Shown here: positions 6,283-11,336 of the stretch, in pieces
How positions within the stretch are numbered: the stretch's first letter is position 1
Layout: each line of letters starts with the position of its first letter
Assembly: GCA_934255105.1 (NCBI GenBank)
Contig: CAKQNH010000072.1
Coordinates: 1 to 11,336, forward strand
From: an uncultured Pirellulaceae bacterium
Lineage (GTDB): Bacteria > Planctomycetota > Planctomycetia > Pirellulales > Pirellulaceae
Direction of reading: 5' to 3'
Length of the DNA stretch: 11,336 bases
Notes under the pieces: model-generated
What the model was told of the DNA's origin: nothing
Seen by the model: only the letters and a program-made list of their open reading frames with translations
Databases searched by the model: none
Made by a program: the position numbers and the translations under genes

Positions 6283-9051
6283 ATGGGCATCCCTGACGCG
6301 CTCAGCGTACATCTTCGCCTGCTGCTGGCTGTGGCCGTCTGCTTGCTCGCTCGGCAGGCTCGAGCGGTCGACCCCGCACAGCCCAGCGACCCCGCACAGC
6401 CCAACGCCCCTTCGCAGCCCAGCGCACCGGCCAGCGAAGACAGCCAGCAGCCACCCTACTTTGAATCGGATATTCGCCCGATCTTTCGCGAGTACTGCTT
6501 CGATTGCCATGGCGCTTCCGAAGAGCTTTCCGGCGGGATGGATCTGCGTTTGACTCGTTTCCTGATCGCCGGCGGGGATTCGGGAGCGGCCATCGAACCG
6601 GGCGATCCCGAAAATAGTTATCTGCTGTCGCTAATCAGCGACGGGGATATGCCACCCGGCGAAGCTAAACTTCCGGAAGACAAGGTCAGAACAATCGAGC
6701 GGTGGCTGATGGCCGGCGCGCCCACGCTGCGCCCCGAACCAGAATCGATCGGGCCGGGCGTGCCGCTGAGTATCGAGGATCGCAGCTACTGGGCTTACCA
6801 ACCGATCACGTCTCCAGCATTGCCCGCGGATATTTCGCGGCCGGCAACATCTGAGCTCGGCTCGGTGCAGACTCCAATCGATGGCTTGCTGGCGGCGGCT
6901 ATGCCCGAGGGCGTGAGCTTTGCTCCTCGCGCGTCGCGGCAGACTCTTATTAAACGAGCCTACTTTGATCTGGCTGGTCTGCCTCCTACGGCCGATGAGC
7001 AGCAGCACTGGTTGGAGCATCCGAGTCCGGCTTGGTTCGACGAAATGCTTGAAGTCCTGCTGGCCTCGCCGCGCTACGGTGAGCGCTGGGCGCGCCACTG
7101 GCTGGATGTGGCGGGCTACGCGGATTCGGCCGGACAGACCAATTCAGACGTGTTGCGTCCCTGGGCATGGAAGTATCGCGACTATGTGATCCGCGCATTT
7201 AATGCGGACAAACCCTTCGATCGCTTTATAACAGAGCAACTGGCCGGCGACGAACTCGCTGGCCCACAGCAGGGAGATTGGACGGCCGAGCAGATCGAGC
7301 TGTTGACCGCCACCGGCTTTTTGCGGATGGCCGCCGACGGTACTGGCAGCGGTGACAATAGTCCCGAGGCTCGCAACAAAGTCATCATCGATTCCATGAA
7401 GATCGTCGGTACCGCTTTGCTGGGGTCCAGCCTGCACTGCGCTCAATGCCACGACCATCGCTATGATCCTATTTCACTGGACGACTACACCGCCATCCGC
7501 TCGGTCTTTGAACCGGCTTTGGATTGGCAGCAGTGGCGCGTACCAGCGGCGCGACTGATCTCTCTATCGACCGAGGCGGAGCGGCAGCAGGCGGCACAGA
7601 TCGAAGCTCAGGTTCAGGAGATCGCCGCGCAGCGCCAGACGCAACAAGCAGCCTACATGGCCGAGGCGCTTGAGAAAGAATTGATGAAGCACGAGGAGGC
7701 GATGCGAGAGCCCCTGCGGACGGCCTACCAAACGCCCGTGGCGGAGCGCACGGCCGAGCAGCAAGCGCTGCTGAAGAAGTATCCCAGCGTCAACATTTCT
7801 CCCGGGGTACTGTATCAGTACTTGCCTGCTGCGGCTGAGGAATTAAAAAAGATTGATGCCCGCATCGCCGAGCTGCGAGCCGCCAAGCCGCCTGAAGAAT
7901 TCATCGCCGCTCTGACTGAGCCAGCCGGGCACGCTCCGCTGGCGAAGTTGTTCTATCGCGGTGATTTCCAACAGCCGCGTCAACAGGTCGCGCCTGCCGG
8001 CCTGTCGGTACTGGCACAGGAAGGGGAGCGCATTGAATTCCCCACAGATGATCCGAGCCTACCCACCACCGGTCGCCGCTTGGCATTTGCCCACTGGCTG
8101 ACCAGCGACGACAATCCGCTGGTCGCCCGCGTAGTAGTCAATCGCATTTGGATGCATCACTTTGGTCGCGGGATCGTGTCCACGCCGGGCGAATTTGGTC
8201 ACTTGGGCACCCTGCCTACGCACCCTGAACTGCTCGATTGGCTAGCCGCCGATTTTGTGCGCCATGGGTGGAGCGTGAAGCATCTGCATCGCCAGATCAT
8301 GCGCGCCGGCGTGTGGCAACAGTCGTCGCGGACAACTCCCCAGCAGCGCGAGCTGGACCCCGACAATCAGTACTACAGCCGCAAGCCCCTACAGCGTTTG
8401 GATGCCGAGATCATTCGCGATTCGATGTTGGCCGCCAGCGGCCGGCTAGACGCTCAGATGTTCGGGCCGCCCGTGGAGATCAAGGAGGATGACACAGGCC
8501 AGACCGTTGTCGATGGATCGCAGATTCGGCGCAGTTTGTACATCCGCGCACGCCGCACTCAGCCAGTTGCCATGCTGCAAGCCTTCGATGCGCCGGTCAT
8601 GGATGTCAACTGTGAAGTGCGTTCCAGTTCGACCGTGGCCACGCAATCGCTGATTATGCTCAACGGCGAATTTTGTTTGGAGCAAGCCGCGCATTTGGCT
8701 CAATTGGTAGAGTCGTCGGCAGCCCCGATCGGTGGACCGTCAAAAGAAGCAACCGCGTCTGAAGCAGATGGAGCAGCAGCCGAACCTGCACCTGCAACTG
8801 TAGCCGCTGAAGTGAACGCGGACGGGTTGGCAGGTTCGCTCAGCGCCATCGAGCGAGCTTGGCAGCTAGCTCTGTGTCGCGCTCCGCAGCCTGAAGAGGT
8901 TGCCGCAGCGCAGCGTTTTGTTTCAGCGCAGTTGAGCCAGCTCAGGAGTAACCCGCGCGGCGTGCCCCAGGGCCGGACCGCCGAGCAGCAGGTGTTGGTC
9001 AACTTGTGCCACGCCCTGCTGAACACCAACGAGTTTTTGATCGTCGACTAG
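6283..9051 (+). CDS. PSCyt1-DUF1549-DUF1553 (PSD1) cytochrome c-like secreted protein
   Basis: The product has 922 residues from ATG 6283. A GTG at 6274 is an alternative; neither start has a clear ribosome site. Residues 1-28 form a signal peptide (LLLAVAVCLLARQARA), then a short Pro/Gln/Ala repeat linker. Residues about 58-145 are a planctomycete cytochrome c domain (PSCyt1) with heme motif C72-F-D-C75-H76 and a likely Met ligand in DMPPGE. Residues about 198-406 match DUF1549 (AYFDLAGLPPTADE, then RYGERWARHWLDVAGYADS), with a second CxxCH at C386, C389, H390 (CAQCHDHRYDPIS). A coiled coil of Gln/Glu/Ala spans about 428-480. DUF1553 fills about 596-922 (NPLVARVVVNRIWMHHFGRG). An Ala/Glu-rich insert lies near 815-850. 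The family is thought to act in periplasmic electron transfer, often beside a DUF1501 gene linked to polysaccharide breakdown; no DUF1501 gene is seen here. The substrate is unknown. Confidence 0.95.
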   Translation: MGIPDALSVHLRLLLAVAVCLLARQARAVDPAQPSDPAQPNAPSQPSAPASEDSQQPPYFESDIRPIFREYCFDCHGASEELSGGMDLRLTRFLIAGGDSGAAIEPGDPENSYLLSLISDGDMPPGEAKLPEDKVRTIERWLMAGAPTLRPEPESIGPGVPLSIEDRSYWAYQPITSPALPADISRPATSELGSVQTPIDGLLAAAMPEGVSFAPRASRQTLIKRAYFDLAGLPPTADEQQHWLEHPSPAWFDEMLEVLLASPRYGERWARHWLDVAGYADSAGQTNSDVLRPWAWKYRDYVIRAFNADKPFDRFITEQLAGDELAGPQQGDWTAEQIELLTATGFLRMAADGTGSGDNSPEARNKVIIDSMKIVGTALLGSSLHCAQCHDHRYDPISLDDYTAIRSVFEPALDWQQWRVPAARLISLSTEAERQQAAQIEAQVQEIAAQRQTQQAAYMAEALEKELMKHEEAMREPLRTAYQTPVAERTAEQQALLKKYPSVNISPGVLYQYLPAAAEELKKIDARIAELRAAKPPEEFIAALTEPAGHAPLAKLFYRGDFQQPRQQVAPAGLSVLAQEGERIEFPTDDPSLPTTGRRLAFAHWLTSDDNPLVARVVVNRIWMHHFGRGIVSTPGEFGHLGTLPTHPELLDWLAADFVRHGWSVKHLHRQIMRAGVWQQSSRTTPQQRELDPDNQYYSRKPLQRLDAEIIRDSMLAASGRLDAQMFGPPVEIKEDDTGQTVVDGSQIRRSLYIRARRTQPVAMLQAFDAPVMDVNCEVRSSSTVATQSLIMLNGEFCLEQAAHLAQLVESSAAPIGGPSKEATASEADGAAAEPAPATVAAEVNADGLAGSLSAIERAWQLALCRAPQPEEVAAAQRFVSAQLSQLRSNPRGVPQGRTAEQQVLVNLCHALLNTNEFLIVD

Positions 9052-9059
9052 CCGCTCGT

Positions 9060-9082
9060 GGGATAAGCTTCCAGCTTGTCAG
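9060..9082 (-). repeat. Inverted single copy of the 27-bp array unit
   Basis: These 23 bp are the exact reverse complement of 2452-2474 within the tandem array 6.6 kb away. The copy begins 8 bp after the cytochrome gene's stop codon and overlaps the first unit of the 36-bp array by 8 bp. Confidence 0.9.
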
Positions 9083-9210
9083 TGGCGAAGCCACATCAGC
9101 GCGTAGCCGGCTTGTCAGTGGCGAAGCCACGTCAGCGCGTAGCCAGCTTGTCTGTAGCGAAGCCACGTCAGCACCTTGTCACTGGCGAAGCCACGTCAGC
9201 GCGTAGCCGT
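9075..9210. repeat. Tandem array of four 36/28-bp units with hairpin core
   Basis: Units run 9075-9110, 9111-9146, 9147-9174 and 9175-9210, with lengths 36, 36, 28 and 36. Each has cttgtc followed by a GTGGCGAAGCCAC-type hairpin (5-bp stem, GAA loop) and tcagcgcgtagcc. The third unit lacks exactly 8 bp (gcgtagcc). The segment agcgcgtagc also recurs inverted as gctacgcgct at 9285-9294. There are no unique spacers. Confidence 0.92.
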
Positions 9211-9226
9211 GGGTGTCAACCCACGG
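9207..9226. terminator. 7-bp hairpin between convergent genes
   Basis: CCGTGGG (9207-9213) and CCCACGG (9220-9226) pair perfectly around a 6-nt loop, in a gap between convergent genes. This position suits a bidirectional terminator, but neither side has a T-run. It may simply be part of the adjacent repeat array. Confidence 0.4.
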
Positions 9227-9369
9227 ACTCGTTGCATGCTAAGTCGGTGAGCCGCGAAGCGGCGGTAGCAACTTGGCGGTTGCAGCTACGCGCTGTCAGC
9301 GCTTCGCGGTTGCAGCGAAAACACCTCGTCTTTGCAAACCGCGAAGTGCGATCGTTAACACGCGACGGC

Positions 9370-9720
9370 TCAGCGGCCGATGGTGGGAGGATTGTCCATC
9401 AGGAAGTCGCGGGGACCCCGGGCGGTGTAATATGGGTAGGCGACCTGAGCGGCCGGTGCACCGCCCGCTCCACCGGCACCGGTGGGCTGAGCCGCCGCAT
9501 GACGCCCGACGTGACCAGCGTGCCCGCCAGGGCCACCGTTGTTGCTCAGGAAGCGTTGGTAATCCGTGCCGCCCCGCTGCCATCCTAGATTGCATGGGCG
9601 ACAGCCTAAGGCACCGTTGCAATGATTGCAGTCGTTGCTTCGCCGGTGCCCCAACACACCGCAGCCCGTGGTGCTCAGTAGAGTAAATGTCAAGGCGATG
9701 CCCAACAATATGCGTTTCAT
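9370..9720 (-). CDS. Small Cys- and Gly-rich putative lipoprotein
   Basis: The product has 116 residues from ATG 9720, chosen because AAAGG lies 9 nt upstream; ATG 9729 would leave no room for a ribosome site. Residues 1-20 form a signal sequence (MKRILLGIALTFTLLSTTGC). The lipobox is imperfect, since Thr replaces Leu at -3, so lipidation at Cys20 is likely but not certain. Residues 31-43 form two CxxC pairs, CNHCNGALGCRPC, which could bind metal or form disulfides. A Gly/Ala/His-rich low-complexity stretch follows (62-92). The C-terminus, YPYYTARGPRDFLMDNPPT, resembles a tail I recall from other small planctomycete exported proteins. Function is unknown. It is convergent with the cytochrome gene and appears to be a single-gene unit. 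Confidence 0.75.
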   Translation of the reverse strand: MKRILLGIALTFTLLSTTGCGVLGHRRSNDCNHCNGALGCRPCNLGWQRGGTDYQRFLSNNGGPGGHAGHVGRHAAAQPTGAGGAGGAPAAQVAYPYYTARGPRDFLMDNPPTIGR

Positions 9721-9729
9721 CAGCGTCAT

Positions 9730-9734
9730 CCTTT
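9730..9734 (-). promoter_or_regulatory. Ribosome binding site deciding the lipoprotein start
   Basis: AAAGG on the minus strand abuts the upstream ATG (9729) with no spacing but is 9 nt from ATG 9720, favouring the latter. Confidence 0.6.
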
Positions 9735-9981
9735 ACGCAGGTGCCAGCGGTGTATTGCCAGCCAGCTTGGTTGATCTTGTTTCCGTGGGTCGGTCGCGGC
9801 CGATGCGGGTGGCCGTCGTGAGATTCGCTCGACCGACATTCACCGCATCGGAATGATCCGCTCGCTGCAATCGGGAAAACCGTTAGGATTCGTGTATGTG
9901 GATCAAACGCTGCGGGGACATGTTCCTCAGCTTGCCTAGGCTAACAAGATAGATCGTGCGCACGCGCACTCACCAACATGA

Positions 9982-9986
9982 AGAGG
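9982..9986 (+). promoter_or_regulatory. Ribosome binding site deciding the start at 9992
   Basis: AGAGG lies 5 nt before ATG 9992. The alternative GTG at 9956 has no comparable site and would place this AGAGG inside the coding region. Confidence 0.65.
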
Positions 9987-9991
9987 ATTCG

Positions 9992-10366
9992 ATGAATCAG
10001 CCCCCCAATGTGGCTCGACGCTCCGCCGTCGGTATTTCCAATGTGGCTCGACGCTCCGCCGTCGGTATTCCCTCCCCTCAGTCACCGCGCATCAATTCAC
10101 CCCATAAAACCGCCCAGTTGTTACTGCTGGCCGTGGTCAGCGTCGGGATTGGCTGTCTGATTTGGTCGGCGGTGCGGGTCCCGGCCATCGCGTCCGAGCT
10201 GAGCGACTGGATCGGTAGTTCCACCACTGCGGCCGATACGCCCGAGGGGCGGCGATCGCAGGTCATCTTCTTGCTGCTGGTCTACTCGGCACCTCTGGCG
10301 CTGGCGGCGCTAGTTTATGTGGTGAGTTATCTGGTAGCCCGCGGCAGTCGCCAGCGCGATAGTTGA
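9992..10366 (+). CDS. Small two-helix membrane protein with repeat-encoded N-terminus
   Basis: The product has 124 residues. ATG 9992 follows AGAGG by 5 nt; a GTG at 9956 is an unlikely alternative. Residues 6-15 and 17-26 are both NVARRSAVGI, each encoded by an exact copy of the dispersed 30-bp repeat that is non-coding at 1087-1116. A Pro/Ser linker follows, then a transmembrane helix (about 41-60), a polar loop rich in Ser/Thr (66-90), a second helix (about 91-115) and a basic tail (RGSRQRDS). I do not recognise the family. It lies 105 bp upstream of the second acyltransferase-like gene on the same strand, with the twin motif between them, so co-transcription is possible but the second gene may have its own promoter. 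The repeat-coded segment is probably a late insertion that leaves the membrane core intact. Confidence 0.7.
   Translation: MNQPPNVARRSAVGISNVARRSAVGIPSPQSPRINSPHKTAQLLLLAVVSVGIGCLIWSAVRVPAIASELSDWIGSSTTAADTPEGRRSQVIFLLLVYSAPLALAALVYVVSYLVARGSRQRDS
10007..10069 (+). repeat. Two in-frame copies of the dispersed 30-bp repeat
   Basis: Exact 30-bp copies lie at 10007-10036 and 10040-10069, separated by tcc, so the period is 33 bp or 11 codons. Both are identical to 1087-1116. The unit has no stop codon in any of the six frames. Confidence 0.95.
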
Positions 10367-10391
10367 TTAAAAACAGCCGATTTGTGGAGCG

Positions 10392-10425
10392 CTGGACTAT
10401 TTCGCACTATTGGATTATTTCTCTA
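10392..10425. promoter_or_regulatory. Twin motif with 18-bp period, upstream of acyltransferase 2
   Basis: CTGGACTATTTCGCAC (10392-10407) and TTGGATTATTTCTCTA (10410-10425) repeat the arrangement found at 4602-4635, with the same 18-bp period. The motif ends 46 bp before ATG 10472, so here it could overlap or adjoin the promoter. Confidence 0.5.
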
Positions 10426-10471
10426 GGAGTGGTATTCTGCGGGGGTCTTACCAATTCCAAATACTGTGGTT

Positions 10472-11336
10472 ATGGCTAGAGCTATGTTCATCAAAGTCCC
10501 GCCTGCCGCAGCAGGTGCCACTCCTGGCAAACGCCTCGCGTCGCTGGATCAATTTCGCGGCTACACCGTGATCGGGATGTTTCTGGTCAATTACTTCGGT
10601 AGCTACGCGATCTGCCCGCAAGTGCTCAGGCACTCGCATGACTACTGCAGCTATGCGGACACGATCATGCCTCACTTTCTGTTTGCGGTCGGCTTTGCAT
10701 TGCGGCTCACCTTTGGTCGCCGGGTTGAAACGCAAGGGATCGCCGCCGCGTACGGCCGCATCGTGCGCAGATTGCTGGGATTGATCCTGGTGTCGTTGGT
10801 AATCTATACCGTGGCCCCGCGAGCGGAGAATTGGGAGCAGCTCAAAGACCTCGGGGTTTGGGGAGCCATCGGTGAGCCGCTCAAACGCAATTGGTTTCAG
10901 ACGTTGATGCACATTGCGGTGACATCGCTGTGGGTGCTGCCGGTGATCCGCAGCGGAACTTGGCCACGCATCGCCTGGATGGTCGGTTCGGGCCTGGCTC
11001 ATGTCGGCCTGTCGTACTGGTTCGCCTTTGCTTGGGTCAACACTTCTCCCGTCGGGATCGATGGGGGACCGCTAGGGTTTCTCACCTGGTCTATCCCGAT
11101 GCTCGTCGGCACCCTGGCGTGCGACGTGTTTGTTAAGCCACGCGAACACTTGCAATTGTTTTCACCGACGCTATTCCGCGTGGTGGTGGCTTCTTTTGCA
11201 CTGATGGCATTCGCTTGGGTTTTATCGTGTGGGACGCGGCTGTACGATGTGCCCGCGTCGCAGGTGGAAGCCTTGCAGGATGTCAAGCTGGCGCCGGATC
11301 CGGTGTGGCCATCCGCCGAACGCTTCGAAGCCAAAC
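10472..11336 (+). CDS. Multipass membrane protein, HGSNAT/DUF5009-like acyltransferase family (paralogue 2, partial)
   Basis: The frame runs from ATG 10472 to the window edge (288 codons). ATG 10484 and GTG 10466 are other possible starts; no good ribosome site is seen. Residues 21-36 read RLASLDQFRGYTVIGM (SLDQFRG at 24-30). Next comes RHSHDYCSYADTIMPHF, with His54 and Asp63 at the same spacing as His42 and Asp51 of the protein at 4816-6063. By eye, about half of the first 90 aligned residues are identical to that protein, so they are paralogues. Several hydrophobic segments follow, and the frame ends in the loop after SCGTRLYDVPA, which matches SCLTRLYDWPD of paralogue 1. The C-terminal third is outside the window. 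The role is inferred as acyl transfer to an exported sugar or similar acceptor. The small two-helix protein lies just upstream. Confidence 0.85.
   Translation, partial: MARAMFIKVPPAAAGATPGKRLASLDQFRGYTVIGMFLVNYFGSYAICPQVLRHSHDYCSYADTIMPHFLFAVGFALRLTFGRRVETQGIAAAYGRIVRRLLGLILVSLVIYTVAPRAENWEQLKDLGVWGAIGEPLKRNWFQTLMHIAVTSLWVLPVIRSGTWPRIAWMVGSGLAHVGLSYWFAFAWVNTSPVGIDGGPLGFLTWSIPMLVGTLACDVFVKPREHLQLFSPTLFRVVVASFALMAFAWVLSCGTRLYDVPASQVEALQDVKLAPDPVWPSAERFEAK

Larger units (their letters stand above)
9052..9369. other. Intergenic region, 318 bp, almost wholly repeat-derived
   Basis: The gap between the cytochrome gene (plus) and the Cys-rich lipoprotein gene (minus, convergent) holds the inverted 23-bp copy, the 36-bp array, the hairpin at 9207-9226, a small gccgc-gaa-gcggc hairpin near 9251-9263, and two gcggttgcag copies (9276-9285 and 9306-9315). 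No gene is seen. Confidence 0.75.

Noticed and set aside
9076..9588. Open frame of 170 codons on the plus strand starting in the 36-bp array
   Set aside because: Its first part is translated repeat and its second part lies antisense to the Cys-rich lipoprotein, which has a signal sequence and a ribosome site.
1..11336. Defence island, toxin-antitoxin pair, prophage or biosynthetic cluster
   Set aside because: No nuclease, methylase, helicase, integrase, toxin or biosynthetic signature is seen in any supported gene, and no tRNA or attachment site is visible.

Overview
The window reads as chromosomal DNA of a planctomycete, most likely of the Pirellulales (Pirellulaceae). This rests on gene families that are expanded in that group: a PSCyt1-DUF1549-DUF1553 cytochrome protein, a DUF1559 prepilin-like protein with the H-X9-DG motif, an SHD1-domain secreted protein, small lipoproteins, and many short dispersed and tandem repeats between genes. 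No RNA gene, phage gene, transposase, CRISPR array or recognisable defence system is visible.

Layout. 1-660 (minus): 220 codons of a Fis-type DNA-binding regulator with a degenerate receiver domain, cut by the window edge. 661-1166: intergenic, with a nested palindrome and a 19-bp inverted repeat just beyond the next gene's stop. 1167-2102 (minus): secreted protein with SHD1 domains. 2103-2730: intergenic, holding a candidate promoter and a ten-unit 27/19-bp tandem array. 2731-3072 (minus): HEAT-like lipoprotein, downstream of 3306-4448 (minus), a DUF1559 pseudopilin-like protein. 4816-6063 (plus): multipass membrane protein resembling heparan-alpha-glucosaminide N-acetyltransferase (DUF5009/DUF1624-like). 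6283-9051 (plus): large secreted PSCyt1/DUF1549/DUF1553 protein with two CxxCH motifs. 9075-9210: four-unit 36-bp tandem array. 9370-9720 (minus): small Cys- and Gly-rich putative lipoprotein. 9992-10366 (plus): small two-helix membrane protein whose N-terminus is encoded by two copies of a dispersed 30-bp repeat. 10472-11336 (plus): start of a second acyltransferase-like membrane protein, a clear paralogue of the first.

How the genes relate. Nearly every product is predicted to be exported or in the membrane. The DUF1559 gene and the HEAT lipoprotein form a same-strand pair of a kind I recall from planctomycetes. The two acyltransferase paralogues share a twin 18-bp-period motif upstream (4602-4635 and 10392-10425), which suggests a common regulator or a duplicated promoter region. 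The most unusual features are repeats: a 30-bp element free of stops in all six frames and captured in a coding region, two arrays that each contain units shortened by exactly 8 bp, and a junction where two repeat families are fused. I see no convincing new multi-gene system. The shared motif and the protein-coding repeat are the best leads.
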